This document shows, in pieces, positions 8,541 to 17,108 of a stretch of 64,000 nucleotides of DNA. The notes below the pieces were generated by a model that saw nothing but the letters and a program-made list of their open reading frames with translations, did not search any database and was not told the origin of the DNA. Source of the DNA: Anaerolineaceae bacterium (lineage in GTDB: Bacteria; Chloroflexota; Anaerolineae; Anaerolineales; Villigracilaceae); NCBI GenBank assembly GCA_009772985.1, contig WOUS01000006.1, forward strand, positions 121,390-185,389. Reading direction: 5' to 3'. Made by a program: the position numbers and the translations under genes. Positions within the stretch are counted from its first letter, which is position 1. Every line of letters starts with the position of its first letter.

Positions 8541-8810
8541 CTACCGGAACAAATCAGCGTGTGTGCCTGTTCGGACCAAAATAACTTGATCGGTGAAGGA
8601 TTGGTAGATTAGCAGCCAGTCTGGCGTCAGGTGGCACTCACGCAGCCCCTCGTATTTCCCTTTCAGCGGGTGGTCCCGGTACTGGCGGTCTTCCAAGTCC
8701 CCTCTGCCCAGCAGTCGGATGACGGCGCTCAATTGGCTCATATCGTAGTTACGCTTTTGTGCGCGCCTTACGTCTTTCTCGAACTGCGACGTAACCGTGA
8801 CCCTGCGCAT
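8541..8810 (-). CDS. YafQ/RelE-family toxin of a type II toxin-antitoxin pair
   Basis: The 89-residue protein reads like YafQ-type mRNA interferases: an N-terminal FEKDVRRAQKRNYDMSQL, central DHPLKGKYEGLRECHLTPDWLLIYQ and a C-terminal LVRTGTHADLF. The His, Asp and Phe near the C-terminus match the catalytic region of this family, which cleaves mRNA on the ribosome. Its ATG lies 2 bases after the antitoxin stop, so the pair is translationally coupled. Confidence 0.88.
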   Translation of the reverse strand: MRRVTVTSQFEKDVRRAQKRNYDMSQLSAVIRLLGRGDLEDRQYRDHPLKGKYEGLRECHLTPDWLLIYQSFTDQVILVRTGTHADLFR

Positions 8811-8812
8811 GG

Positions 8813-9073
8813 TTACAGACCCAGGTAATCGAGCGCGGCTTCGGCGTCTTCGAAGGTTTTTACGTTGCGCTTGTTCAGCCCGTCCTCGATGGCCTGGATG
8901 GTCTCTTCGTTGGGGATCTCCACCGCGAAGGGCAATCCCTTGTTCAAACTGATTTGCTTGAAGAACAGGCTCACCGCCTGCGTGGTGGTCAATCCCAATT
9001 CATCCAGCACGATTTGAGCATCCTTCTTCACCTGTGGGTTCAGGCGCACGGTAATGGCGGCAGTCTTCGTCAT
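8813..9073 (-). CDS. RelB/DinJ-family antitoxin
   Basis: The 86-residue protein starts with a ribbon-helix-helix segment (TAAITVRLNPQVKKDAQIVLDELGLTTTQAVSLFFKQI) typical of RelB/DinJ. The C-terminal half should wrap the toxin. The start was chosen at the ATG with GGAGGAAG 5 bases upstream, not the longer frame starting at 9112. An imperfect palindrome around TTGCAATTGTAA (about 9095-9107) just upstream could be the operator for autoregulation. Confidence 0.87.
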   Translation of the reverse strand: MTKTAAITVRLNPQVKKDAQIVLDELGLTTTQAVSLFFKQISLNKGLPFAVEIPNEETIQAIEDGLNKRNVKTFEDAEAALDYLGL

Positions 9074-9157
9074 TCTTCCTCCGTTTCTAATCGTATTGCA
9101 ATTGTAACACAAAGGGGGGAGGTTTATTGGATCTGTATGGGGATTCGAATCCCAACA

Positions 9158-9193
9158 GAAAAAATAAAGAGACCCTCACTTCGTGAGAGTCTC
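9158..9193 (-). terminator. Terminator of tRNA-Gln
   Basis: Read on the minus strand, GAGAC-CTCAC and GTGAG-GTCTC arms with a 3-base loop are followed by TTTATTTTTT. It begins 4 bases after the tRNA 3' end. Confidence 0.8.
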
Positions 9194-9197
9194 CAGG

Positions 9198-9268
9198 CTG
9201 GGGGCAAAGGATTCGAACCTCTATCGGCTGATCCAGAGTCAGTAGTCCTGCCGTTGGACGAGCCCCCA
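9198..9268 (-). tRNA. tRNA-Gln (anticodon CUG)
   Basis: The minus strand folds into a cloverleaf. The acceptor is TGGGGGC/GCCCCCA with the U1-A72 pair usual for tRNA-Gln, the D-loop reads TCGTCCAACGGCAGGA, the anticodon loop is CTCTGGA with anticodon CTG, and the T-loop contains GGTTCGAATCC. The discriminator base is G. CCA is not encoded (CCT follows). The glutaminyl-tRNA synthetase gene lies about 0.7 kb away on the other strand. Confidence 0.92.
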
Positions 9269-9312
9269 ATTAGCCAGCGGGCGGTATTTTACCACGCGGC
9301 AGGAAGAACCGT

Positions 9313-9690
9313 CTAGGGGCGGGGCAGGTTCGCGTTGAGCGAAGACGAAGCGCCGCCCTGCTCCGCCGAGCGCGCCGCGCGGCGGGTATTGTCCTCCATG
9401 TCCATGAACAGGAGCAGCGCCTGCGCCACCACCTGCAGGACGATGAAATAGACCGCGCCGCGCAGGGGTTGTTCGAACAGCATCACGAAGCTCAGGGCGA
9501 TGTCTGTGTACCCCATCCCATACCAGAAACCGCGCACAATGGACAGGATCATCTGCACGAATTGCACCAGCCACTGGCACGAGTAGATCCCGACCACCAC
9601 CCACGAGAAGATTTTGGCGATGGAAACCAGCCGCAGGGTGGTCTCCTTGCTGAAGTACGTGCCAAGATAACTGCCGCGTTTTTCTTCCAT
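9313..9690 (-). CDS. Small membrane protein of unknown function
   Basis: The 125-residue protein has a short polar N-terminus (MEEKRGSYLGTYFSKETTLR) and three hydrophobic segments (about 22-47, 56-72 and 75-97), then a hydrophilic Ser/Asn-rich tail. GGAGG lies 7 bases before the ATG, which supports translation. I do not recognise the family; the aromatic-rich middle (YSCQWLVQFVQMILSIVRGFWYG) gives no catalytic hints. It stands alone between the tRNA and the divergent glnS promoter region. Confidence 0.65.
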   Translation of the reverse strand: MEEKRGSYLGTYFSKETTLRLVSIAKIFSWVVVGIYSCQWLVQFVQMILSIVRGFWYGMGYTDIALSFVMLFEQPLRGAVYFIVLQVVAQALLLFMDMEDNTRRAARSAEQGGASSSLNANLPRP

Positions 9691-9751
9691 TTCAGCCTCC
9701 GAATTTAATGGGATTCTATTTGTTATAATCAGTATATCTCGAAACGCTCTC

Positions 9752-9798
9752 GGCGGATTTGTAATCCGCCGCCAGAGCCGCTGGATTACAAATCCAGC
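9752..9798. repeat. Paired intergenic hairpins
   Basis: Two palindromes, 9752-9770 and 9780-9798, have 8-base stems and 3-base loops and share the GGATT/AATCC core. They match the doublet at 11-48 in layout and core sequence. Confidence 0.6.
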
Positions 9799-9895
9799 GG
9801 GAGCACTTCGGAACTACTGATAATAGACGCCTTGAAGGTATTTTTGTTCCCTAAGAATTTGTGTAACAATAACTTCCCGTTTTTACTGTTCGCGA

Positions 9896-9930
9896 GCAGT
9901 TGTACTGCGAGCAGGACGCAGTGCAACTGC
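9896..9930 (+). other. Long stem-loop in the glnS leader
   Basis: Arms of 13 bases (GCAGTTGTACTGC and GCAGTGCAACTGC, pairing throughout with one G-U) flank a 9-base loop. It lies 66 bases before the glnS start. No U-run follows, so it is either a repeat or a leader structure. Confidence 0.45.
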
Positions 9931-9995
9931 ATCCAAAACAAGAAACTTATTTTTACACGACTGCTAAGGAATTATACGCTGGAAGGACAACCCAT

Positions 9996-11702
9996 ATGGA
10001 TACCAATGAAAAACCCGCCAACTTCATCTTCGCCGCAGTGGCCGAGGACCTCAAAACCGGCCGCTTCAACTACGTGCGCACGCGCCTCCCGCCGGAGCCG
10101 AACGGCTACCTGCACATCGGTCACGTCAAGGCCTTCCTGATTGACTATCTCACCGCCAGGGAATTCGGCGGCGAGTTGATCCTGCGCTTCGATGACACTA
10201 ATCCTACAAAAGAAGAGACCGAGTTCGTGGATGCCATCGAAGACGATGCCCGCTGGCTGGGCATCCAGTGGGTCAAGGTGACGTTCGCCTCGGATTACTT
10301 CGACCGCCTGTACGAATGGGCCATCCGCCTCGTCAAAAAAGGACTGGCCTATGTGGACGACCAGTCGCCGGAGGAAATGAGCGCCAGCCGCGGCACACTG
10401 CCGCGCGGCACTAAATGGAGCGAGACCGAAGCGGCCATCAAGCCGGGCGTCGCCTCCCCGTACCGGGACCGGTCGGTGGAGGAAAATCTCGACTTGCTCG
10501 AACGGATGAAGAACGGCGAGTTCCCCGAAGGCAGCCGCGTCCTGCGCGCCAAGATTGACATGAGCCATCCCAACCTGGTCATGCGTGACCCGGTCATGTA
10601 CCGCATCCTGCGCGTCCCGCATCACCGCACCGGCACGAAGTGGTGCATCTACCCGACCTACGACTGGTCGCACGGCCAGAACGACTCGATGGAAGGCATT
10701 ACCCACTCGCTCTGCTCGCAGGAGTACATCATCCACCGCCCGCTCTACGAATGGTTCCTCCGGCAACTGGGCGAGTTCCCCTCCCGCCAGATCGAGTTCT
10801 CGCGCCTCAACCTGACCTACGCCATGATGTCCAAGCGCAAACTGCGCAAACTGGTCGAGACCGGCGTGGTGAGCGGCTGGGACGACCCGCGTCTCACCAC
10901 CCTGCGCGGCCTGCGCCGGCGCGGCGTCACGCCGGAGGCCATCCAGTCCTTCATCGCCGCGGTCGGCGAGACCAACAACGACTCCTGGGTGGACATGGGC
11001 CTGTTCGACTCCTTCGTCCGGGACGATCTCAACCAGCGCTCCCCGCGCCGCATGGCGGTCCTCCATCCGCTCAAACTGGTCATTGATAACTATCCCGACG
11101 GCCAGGTCGAGGAAATGGATGCGGTCAACAACCCCGAGGACGCGTCCGCCGGCACACGCAAGGTCCCGTTCTCGAAAGTGGTCTACATTGAACAGGATGA
11201 CTTCCGCGAAACGCCCCCGCCGAAATATCACCGTCTGTACCCCGGCAACGAGATCCGCCTGCGCTATGCCTACCTGGTCAAATGCACCGGCTTCTCGCGG
11301 GACCCGGGAACGGGCGCGGTGACCGAGGTGCATTGTACCTACGACCCGGCCACGCGCGGCGGCGACGCCCCCGACGGGCGCAAGGTCAAATCCACCATCC
11401 ACTGGGTCTCGGCGGAACATGCCGTGCAGGCCGAAGTCCGGCTCTACGCGCAACTGTTCACGGTCGAGAACCCGGACGTGGGCGACGACATCAGCGCCAG
11501 CCTCAATCCCAATTCGCTCGAAACGCTGACCGGATGCTTCGTCGAGCCGTCGCTGGCAGATGCCAAACCCGGCGACAAAGTCCAGTTCGAGCGCACCGGC
11601 TACTTCTGCGCGGACCTCGACTCTGCTCCCGGCAAACCGGTCTTTAACCGCACCGTGACGCTCAAAGATACCTGGGCCAAAATCGAACAGAAACAAGGAT
11701 AA
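9996..11702 (+). CDS. glnS: Glutaminyl-tRNA synthetase
   Basis: The 568-residue class I synthetase charges tRNA-Gln with glutamine. The signature [15 protein letters not shown] (HIGH) is at about residues 34-48 and MMSKRKL (KMSKS motif) is near residue 277; the C-terminal beta-barrel anticodon-binding domain follows. Length is close to E. coli GlnS. The ATG at 9996 has GGAAGG 9 bases upstream; a longer in-frame start at 9900 falls inside the leader stem-loop and is unlikely. Together with gltX in this window it suggests direct Gln-tRNA charging. A permease gene follows after 7 bases. Confidence 0.95.
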   Translation: MDTNEKPANFIFAAVAEDLKTGRFNYVRTRLPPEPNGYLHIGHVKAFLIDYLTAREFGGELILRFDDTNPTKEETEFVDAIEDDARWLGIQWVKVTFASDYFDRLYEWAIRLVKKGLAYVDDQSPEEMSASRGTLPRGTKWSETEAAIKPGVASPYRDRSVEENLDLLERMKNGEFPEGSRVLRAKIDMSHPNLVMRDPVMYRILRVPHHRTGTKWCIYPTYDWSHGQNDSMEGITHSLCSQEYIIHRPLYEWFLRQLGEFPSRQIEFSRLNLTYAMMSKRKLRKLVETGVVSGWDDPRLTTLRGLRRRGVTPEAIQSFIAAVGETNNDSWVDMGLFDSFVRDDLNQRSPRRMAVLHPLKLVIDNYPDGQVEEMDAVNNPEDASAGTRKVPFSKVVYIEQDDFRETPPPKYHRLYPGNEIRLRYAYLVKCTGFSRDPGTGAVTEVHCTYDPATRGGDAPDGRKVKSTIHWVSAEHAVQAEVRLYAQLFTVENPDVGDDISASLNPNSLETLTGCFVEPSLADAKPGDKVQFERTGYFCADLDSAPGKPVFNRTVTLKDTWAKIEQKQG

Positions 11703-11709
11703 TTCCATC

Positions 11710-12483
11710 ATGCCGATCATCAATTATGTTTTTGCGGCTCTGGCCGCCATCGCGGCCGGAATGATCAATGCCCTGGCCGGCGGCGGGACGCTCATCACCT
11801 TCCCCGTCCTGATGGCGCTCGGAATTCCCGCCGTCTCGGCCAACGTGACCAACACGGTGGCGCTCCTCCCCGGCTATCTCGGCGGGACGCTGGCCCAATC
11901 CAATGACCTGAAAGACCAAAAGAAGCGGCTTTGGTTTTTGATCCCCGCCGGTCTGCTCGGCGGTCTGGCAGGCGGCATCCTGCTGCTGAACACCGGCGAG
12001 AAACTCTTCACCAACCTGGTGCCGTTCCTCATCCTGATTGCATCCACGCTGCTTGCCATTCAGAACCCGGTGCGCAAGTGGCTGACCCGCCGCCAGGAAC
12101 AGGGCAAGGCCGGGCCGGGCAGCGAACTCTGGGCATTCATCCCGGTTTTCTTCGCCGCCATTTATGGCGGATACTTCGGCGCCGGCCTGAGCGTTATCAT
12201 CCTGGCCGTGCTGGGACTGGTGATGAACGACAGCCTGACCCGGCTGAATGCCATCAAGCAGGTTATCGCGTTTTCCGCCAACATCTCCGCCGCCATTTTC
12301 TTTGTCTTTTCGGGACAGGTAAACTGGACCGTGGCCCTGGTGATGGCCGTTGGAGCATTGCTCGGCGGCGCGCTGGGCGGACGGCTGGCCAGCAAGGTCA
12401 AGCCCAACACCCTGCGCGCGCTCGTGGTCACGATTGGCTTTACGGTCGGGATCATTTACCTGGTCAGGAATTTCTTCCTGTAA
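11710..12483 (+). CDS. TauE/SafE-family membrane permease
   Basis: The 257-residue protein has about eight hydrophobic segments and the family pattern [23 protein letters not shown] near the N-terminus, repeated in the second half as [20 protein letters not shown]. TauE/SafE proteins export sulfite, sulfonates or organic anions; the substrate here cannot be read from sequence. It is probably cotranscribed with glnS, with a 7-base gap, and ends at a strong terminator. A functional link to glutamine charging is not evident. Confidence 0.88.
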   Translation: MPIINYVFAALAAIAAGMINALAGGGTLITFPVLMALGIPAVSANVTNTVALLPGYLGGTLAQSNDLKDQKKRLWFLIPAGLLGGLAGGILLLNTGEKLFTNLVPFLILIASTLLAIQNPVRKWLTRRQEQGKAGPGSELWAFIPVFFAAIYGGYFGAGLSVIILAVLGLVMNDSLTRLNAIKQVIAFSANISAAIFFVFSGQVNWTVALVMAVGALLGGALGGRLASKVKPNTLRALVVTIGFTVGIIYLVRNFFL

Positions 12484-12492
12484 AAAAAACAA

Positions 12493-12559
12493 GGGCGGCC
12501 CGATGGGTCGCCCCTGCAAGGATAACATTTTGGGCGAGGTTCAACCTCGCCCATTTTTT
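12493..12559 (+). terminator. Two hairpins ending in a U-run
   Basis: A 9-base stem (12493-12513) is followed by a second hairpin (TGGGCGAGGT / ACCTCGCCCA, 12531-12553) and TTTTTT. The second is a clear rho-independent terminator for the glnS operon. It also overlaps the end of the convergent gltX gene. Confidence 0.85.
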
Positions 12560-14039
12560 ACATCTTCTCCAAAATCTCGATGGCTTTTTTCACCCTCTCC
12601 AGCACCTTCTCCTTCCCCACAATTTCCATGCTCTCGAACAGCGGCGGGCTGACGGTTTGACCCGTCACCGCGGCGCGCAGGATGCCGAAGACCTGGTTCG
12701 GGCCGAGGCCGAGGCGCTCCACCAGCGCGCGCAGCGGCGGTTCGGCGGTGGCCGGATTGATCTCCGGCAGGGCGGACAGGATTTCCAGCGCCTTGCGCGC
12801 CACGTCCGCGGACTGGGCGGCGGTCAGGCCTTTGGCGACCAGTTCCTCGGGCTTCGGCTGGACGGTCGCGCGGAAGAACCAGGCCGCGAATGGCAGGCAG
12901 TCGTCCAGCGTGACCAGGCGCTCGCGGATGAGCGGGATGATGCGCGTCAGCGTGGGATCGTCAACGGTGAGATGCTCACGCAGGAAATAAGGCTTGAGGC
13001 GCGCGGCCAGGTCGTCGGTCCGGAGCGCACGGATGTGCGCCCCGTTGAAGTGATCGAGTTTGGCAAAATTGATCGCCGCCGGGGAGGGCGTCAGATTGTT
13101 GATATCGAAGCGGGCAATCATATCGTCCAGCGTCAACACATCGCCTTCGGAAACGCCCCAGCCCATCAAGGCGATCCAGTTGAGCACGCCTTCGGGGGTG
13201 TAACCCAGGTCTTTCATGTCGCTGACGAAAATCGAGTGGCCGTCCTTGATGGCTTCGGCGGCTTCGCGTTTGCTCATCTTGCCCTTGCCGCTTGGCTTGA
13301 GGAAGACCGAGAGGTGGACGAACTGCGGCTCGTCCCAGCCGAAGGCGCGGATGACGTGAACGTGCAGGGGCATGGAGGGCAGCCACTCGGAGCCGCGGAT
13401 GACGTGGGTGATGCCCATCAGGTGGTCATCCACCATGGCGGCCAGGTGATAGGTGGGCAGGCCGTCGGATTTGAGCAGGACGGTGTCGTCGAGGGCGGCG
13501 TTGTCGGTGGTGATCGGACCTCGGAGCAGGTCGGCGCTTTGGATGGAGCCTTCCTTGGGCATCTTGAAGCGGATAACGTACTTCTCGCCCGCGGCCACGC
13601 GGCGGCGGGCATCCTCCGGGTCGAGGGCGCGGCAGGCGCCGTCGTAGCGCGGATTTTGTTTGTTCGCCATCTGCTCCTGGCGGACTTTGTCCAGCCGCTC
13701 GGCAGTGCAGAAGCACGGGAAGGCGCGGCCGAGTTCCACCAGTTTCCAGGCATGCGTGTGGTAAATTTCGCGGCGTTCGGTCTGGCGGTAGGGGCCGCAG
13801 GGACCGCCGATGTCGGGGCCTTCGTCGTAATTAATGCCAAGCCAGCGCAAGCCTTCGATCAGTTCCTGCTCTGCGCCGGGGACGGTGCGCTTGACGTCGG
13901 TGTCTTCGATGCGCAGGATGAAGGTCCCACCGGTGCGGCGGGCCAGGAGGAATGGGTAGAGGGCGGAACGGGCCGAGCCGAGGTGCATCCGCCCGGTGGG
14001 GGAGGGGGCGAAGCGGGTGCGAACCGGTTTGAGGTCCAA
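12558..14039 (-). CDS. gltX: Glutamyl-tRNA synthetase
   Basis: This 493-residue class I synthetase has RTRFAPSPTGRMHLGSAR (HIGH motif) at residues 8-25 and GKMSKREAAEAI (KMSKS motif) near residue 255, then the alpha-helical C-terminal anticodon-binding domain. It attaches glutamate to tRNA-Glu. The start codon is TTG, with GGAG 6 bases upstream. It lies 11 bases after rodA and is the last gene of the rod-shape/Min operon, so its expression is probably tied to cell-wall growth genes. Confidence 0.95.
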   Translation of the reverse strand: MDLKPVRTRFAPSPTGRMHLGSARSALYPFLLARRTGGTFILRIEDTDVKRTVPGAEQELIEGLRWLGINYDEGPDIGGPCGPYRQTERREIYHTHAWKLVELGRAFPCFCTAERLDKVRQEQMANKQNPRYDGACRALDPEDARRRVAAGEKYVIRFKMPKEGSIQSADLLRGPITTDNAALDDTVLLKSDGLPTYHLAAMVDDHLMGITHVIRGSEWLPSMPLHVHVIRAFGWDEPQFVHLSVFLKPSGKGKMSKREAAEAIKDGHSIFVSDMKDLGYTPEGVLNWIALMGWGVSEGDVLTLDDMIARFDINNLTPSPAAINFAKLDHFNGAHIRALRTDDLAARLKPYFLREHLTVDDPTLTRIIPLIRERLVTLDDCLPFAAWFFRATVQPKPEELVAKGLTAAQSADVARKALEILSALPEINPATAEPPLRALVERLGLGPNQVFGILRAAVTGQTVSPPLFESMEIVGKEKVLERVKKAIEILEKM

Positions 14040-14050
14040 GAGAGTCTCCG

Positions 14051-15154
14051 TTAGAAATCCAACGGCTTATGCCGCAGGATCACGCTTTCCACCAATCCAA
14101 CGCCGAGCATCATGGAGAGGAGTCCGCTGCCGCCGTAACTGATGAACGGGAGCGGCAGGCCGGTGACGGGCATCAGTCTCATGTTGACGGCGATGTTGAC
14201 CGCGCCCTGGAAGAAGATAAGGATGGCAACGCCAAACGCGATCATCGAGCCGAAGGAGTCGCGCGCCAGCCGGGCCGCCCGCAGGCAGCGATAAATGATG
14301 AAGCCGAGCAGGAGGATGTTGAGCACGGCGCCGATGAAACCGAATTCCTCGCCGATGACCGAAAAGATGAAATCGGTGTGGCGCACTTTCATGAAACACA
14401 GTTGCGTCTGCGTGCCAAGCCCGTACCCTTTGCCGGAAAGCCCCCCGGAGCCGATGGCGATCAGGGCCTGGTCAACGTTGTAGGTGGCGCCGTGGCGGGC
14501 TTCGGGGTCGGGGAAGAGGAAGGTGAGCACGCGATCCTGCTGGTACTCCTGCATGAAAAAGAAAAAGGCAATAACCGCCAGTGCCAGTCCCACGACGGCG
14601 ATGATCGCCAATTGTTTCAGCGGCAGTCCGCTGACCCACGCCATCACCGCCCAGATGACCAGGATGACGATGACGTTGCTCAGGTTCGGCTGGATGAAGA
14701 TCAAGAAGGCGATTGCCCCGGCGATCAGCAGGCTTTTGACCAGCCAGCCCCAGGTGCGCGGCGCGTTCATGTTCTTCCCGAAAAAGTACGCCAGCGAGAG
14801 GATGACGACGATCTTCGCCAGTTCCGTCGGCTGGATGGACACCAGGCCGGTCTCGATCCAGCGCGCCGCGCCGAAGCGCTGCCCGGCGGTCAGGTAGAGG
14901 ATGAGCAGGAATCCGACGATGACGGCGTACATCGGGACGATGGCGCCGCCCCAGAAGCGGTAGTCAATCAGCGCCACCAGCATGATGACGAGGAAGCCCA
15001 GCCCGGCGAAGATCATCTGGCGCTGGACCAGGGCGGCCAGGCTGAGGTTGCAGCCGATGGCCGAGCGGATCATGGCAACGCCAAAAACGAGCGCAAGGAA
15101 AACCGCGCCCAGCAGCCAGAAATCGAAGTGACGCCAGCGTTCGCTTTGGAACAT
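14051..15154 (-). CDS. rodA: RodA-type peptidoglycan glycosyltransferase
   Basis: The 367-residue protein is a SEDS-family membrane protein with about ten helices. The segments QPTELAKI (about 110), QPNLSNVIVI (about 153) and LPLPFISYGGSGL (near the C-terminus) are characteristic. RodA polymerises glycan strands for side-wall elongation together with PBP2. It is called RodA rather than FtsW because mrdA (PBP2) and mreBCD lie in the same cluster. A short TTCGCC/GGCGAA hairpin lies in the 64-base gap to minE. Confidence 0.93.
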   Translation of the reverse strand: MFQSERWRHFDFWLLGAVFLALVFGVAMIRSAIGCNLSLAALVQRQMIFAGLGFLVIMLVALIDYRFWGGAIVPMYAVIVGFLLILYLTAGQRFGAARWIETGLVSIQPTELAKIVVILSLAYFFGKNMNAPRTWGWLVKSLLIAGAIAFLIFIQPNLSNVIVILVIWAVMAWVSGLPLKQLAIIAVVGLALAVIAFFFFMQEYQQDRVLTFLFPDPEARHGATYNVDQALIAIGSGGLSGKGYGLGTQTQLCFMKVRHTDFIFSVIGEEFGFIGAVLNILLLGFIIYRCLRAARLARDSFGSMIAFGVAILIFFQGAVNIAVNMRLMPVTGLPLPFISYGGSGLLSMMLGVGLVESVILRHKPLDF

Positions 15155-15218
15155 ATCAGCAACTCAACGTTCGCCGTCGTGCGGCGAAAATGGGAACCAT
15201 GAATAAGACCAGCGGGGA

Positions 15219-15476
15219 CTACCTCGAGCGGCGGCGGCGGGCCGCGCTGCGCAGGGGAATATCAGCCACCAGCCGCTGGGACCGCCCATCTTGGGCCAGG
15301 TTGATGCGAACCGCGGCGGGTTCGATTTCCACGTGGCGGGAGATGGTCGCGATCAGGTCGTCCTTGAGGGCGTCGAGTTCGGCGGGGGTCAGGTCGGTGC
15401 GGTCGTGGATGAGCACCAGTTGCAGGCGTTCCTTGGCGCTGTTGGCGCTTCTTTTGCGTCCGAAGAGAAAGTCCAT
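15219..15476 (-). CDS. minE: Cell division topological specificity factor MinE
   Basis: The 85-residue protein has the MinE layout: an N-terminal amphipathic segment (MDFLFGRKRSANSAKERL), the contact helix QLVLIHDRTDLTPAELDALKDDLIATISRHVEIEP, and a C-terminal beta part ending in a basic tail. MinE stimulates MinD ATPase and drives pole-to-pole oscillation. Its ATG is 1 base after the minD stop. Confidence 0.92.
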   Translation of the reverse strand: MDFLFGRKRSANSAKERLQLVLIHDRTDLTPAELDALKDDLIATISRHVEIEPAAVRINLAQDGRSQRLVADIPLRSAARRRRSR

Positions 15477-15477
15477 G

Positions 15478-16263
15478 TCACTTCCTCCCCATCAGGCGCT
15501 GCCACAGGCCGGGCGTGTCCAGGTCCATGAATGGGACCTCTTCGCCCATCAGCCGGCGGGCGATGTTCTGGAACGCCTGCCCGGCTTTCGACTTTGCGTC
15601 CAGGGCCAGCGGCTGGCCCCGGTTCGACGCCACGATGACGCCGTCATCTTCCGGCACGATGCCGATCAGTTCGATTGCCAGCAGGTCGAGCACATCCTCC
15701 ACCGAAAGCATGTCGCCGCGCCGGACCATGGCCGGGTCGAGCCGGTTGATGACCAGCGCGGCGGGACCTTTCTCGTCGGCCTCCAGCAGGCCAACCACCC
15801 GGTCGGCGTCCCGTACCGCCGAGACCTCGGGGTTGGTCATCACGATCACCCGGTCGGCGGCGGCGATGGCATTCTTGAAGCCGCGCTCGATGCCGGCGGG
15901 AGAGTCGATCAGCACCCAGTCCACTTCCGGGCGCAGTTCGTCGCACAGGCGCACCATGTCGCTCGGCGAGACGGCGGTCTTGTCGCGCGTCTGCGCGGCC
16001 GGGATGAGGTGCAGTTCCGGCAGGCGTTTGTCGCGGATCATTGCCTGGCGCACCCGGCAGCGTCCCTCCACCACATCCACCAGGTCGTAGACGATGCGAT
16101 TTTCAAGCCCCAGTATCACGTCCAGGTTGCGCAGGCCGATGTCGCCGTCAATGCAGACCACCTTCTGCCCGCGCAAAGCCAGCGCCACGCCCAGGTTGGC
16201 GACCGAGGTCGTCTTGCCGACGCCGCCTTTGCCCGATGTAACTGTCACCACCTTTGCTGTCAT
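15478..16263 (-). CDS. minD: Septum site-determining ATPase MinD
   Basis: The 261-residue protein has the deviant Walker A KGGVGKTTS at residues 11-19, the IDGDIGLRNLD segment near 38-48 and VLIDSPAG near 120. A short C-terminal amphipathic membrane-binding helix is present (VPFMDLDTPGLWQRLMGRK). MinD binds MinC and MinE at the membrane to place the division septum. It follows minC after 44 bases that contain a hairpin; AGGATGGT precedes the ATG. Confidence 0.95.
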   Translation of the reverse strand: MTAKVVTVTSGKGGVGKTTSVANLGVALALRGQKVVCIDGDIGLRNLDVILGLENRIVYDLVDVVEGRCRVRQAMIRDKRLPELHLIPAAQTRDKTAVSPSDMVRLCDELRPEVDWVLIDSPAGIERGFKNAIAAADRVIVMTNPEVSAVRDADRVVGLLEADEKGPAALVINRLDPAMVRRGDMLSVEDVLDLLAIELIGIVPEDDGVIVASNRGQPLALDAKSKAGQAFQNIARRLMGEEVPFMDLDTPGLWQRLMGRK

Positions 16264-16287
16264 GTCACCATCCTGATCTTTGCTGTG

Positions 16288-16308
16288 GGGCGATTTGGTA
16301 AATCGCCC
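16288..16308. repeat. Hairpin between minC and minD
   Basis: A perfect palindrome (GGGCGATTT, loop GGT, AAATCGCCC) abuts the minC stop codon. It resembles the other intergenic palindromes and could adjust the minC/minD ratio by processing or partial termination. No U-run is present. Confidence 0.5.
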
Positions 16309-17009
16309 TACGATTGCCAGGGTTCGGCCACCAGCCGCCCATCCTTCAGGCGGGCAATCTCCGGCCGGGGTTTTCCTTTGCGCTCCGGGGAAACGGCGAT
16401 CTCCCCGGCGATGCGCAGTTGTGTCGGCGAAAGTTCCAGCGCGCAGACGACCGCCTGTTCGTCACCCTGCGCCCCGGCATGGACGACGCCGCGCAGCCGC
16501 CCCCACACCACCACGCTGCCGCCCGCCAGTATCTCCGCGCCGGGATTGACCTCGCCCACGATGACGACGTTCCCCGCGTAGACGATCTTCTGCCCGGAGC
16601 GGACCGTCTGCTGGACCCACAGGGCGGCGTTCTCCGGCGCCTCGTCCGCGGCCTCCCGGACCGCTCGGCTGAGCGCTCGCGGCGAAGCCTCGGTCCGGCC
16701 CGGCTTCGACAGGCGGGTGGCCAGCCCCAGGTTTTGCGCGGTCTGCTCGGTAACGGGCGATTCGCTCAACACTGCCCAGAGCGAAATACCGCGCTCCGAG
16801 AGCACATCCCGCAGGGCCGACAGTTCCGCCACGTGCAGGACCTGCCCGGCCACGTTGAGCGCCAGCCGCGCGCCGCGGAAAAAAGCCGGGCGCTCGTCAA
16901 TGGACACGACGAGCGCAGACTGGAGGTCCGGCCACGTCCCGCTGCCCAGCGTGACCAGCAGGCTGTCGCGGATTCCTTTGATCTGGATGGCGGCCGGGTT
17001 CTCGTCCAT
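16308..17009 (-). CDS. minC: Septum formation inhibitor MinC
   Basis: The 233-residue protein has an N-terminal domain with weak conservation and a C-terminal beta-helical domain with VQQTVRSGQKIVYAGNVVIVGEVNPGAEILAGGSVVVWGRLRGVVHAG, the MinC hallmark that binds MinD and FtsZ. It blocks Z-ring assembly near poles. A TATAAT lies 8 bases before the ATG without a ribosome site, so it may also be transcribed from its own leaderless promoter within the cluster. Confidence 0.93.
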   Translation of the reverse strand: MDENPAAIQIKGIRDSLLVTLGSGTWPDLQSALVVSIDERPAFFRGARLALNVAGQVLHVAELSALRDVLSERGISLWAVLSESPVTEQTAQNLGLATRLSKPGRTEASPRALSRAVREAADEAPENAALWVQQTVRSGQKIVYAGNVVIVGEVNPGAEILAGGSVVVWGRLRGVVHAGAQGDEQAVVCALELSPTQLRIAGEIAVSPERKGKPRPEIARLKDGRLVAEPWQS

Positions 17010-17017
17010 TGGCTGCG

Positions 17018-17023
17018 ATTATA
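17018..17023 (-). promoter_or_regulatory. Possible leaderless -10 box of minC
   Basis: TATAAT on the minus strand, 8 bases before the minC ATG. No good -35 box is evident. It would allow minCDE-rodA-gltX to be transcribed apart from mreBCD-mrdA. Confidence 0.5.
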
Positions 17024-17044
17024 CTTCGTTTTGGTATTGTGCAT

Positions 17045-17100
17045 CCTTGCGAAGGTTTTTGACGCCCTCGAACATCTCTTTCGGGCAAACCTTCGCAAGG
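17045..17100. terminator. Long inverted repeat between mrdA and minC
   Basis: Perfect 14-base arms (CCTTGCGAAGGTTT and AAACCTTCGCAAGG) enclose 28 bases that themselves contain a weaker CCCTCGAA/TTTCGGG pairing. It begins 8 bases after the mrdA stop and ends before the minC promoter. It could attenuate read-through, or be another palindromic repeat. Confidence 0.5.
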
Positions 17101-17108
17101 CTTGCGGG

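Larger units (their letters stand above)
9691..9995. promoter_or_regulatory. Divergent intergenic region upstream of glnS
   Basis: This 305-base gap holds a plus-strand TATAAT at 9724-9729 and a minus-strand TATACT at 9731-9736 (for the small membrane protein), then the hairpin pair at 9752-9798, an AT-rich stretch, the long stem at 9896-9930, and a GGAAGG ribosome site at 9981. The glnS leader from the first promoter would be about 260 bases. I see no T-box specifier or GGTGG-like consensus. Confidence 0.45.

Noticed and set aside
9131..9152. GGGGATTCGAATCCC, resembling a tRNA T-arm
   Set aside because: No acceptor, D-arm or anticodon arm fits on either strand; it may be a tRNA scrap but cannot be called a gene or attachment site.
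9972..11723. Long minus-strand frame over glnS
   Set aside because: Shadow of glnS in the opposite strand with no recognisable domains and no ribosome site.
11931..14054. 707-codon + strand frame across the TauE gene and gltX
   Set aside because: It crosses two real genes in other frames and the terminator between them.
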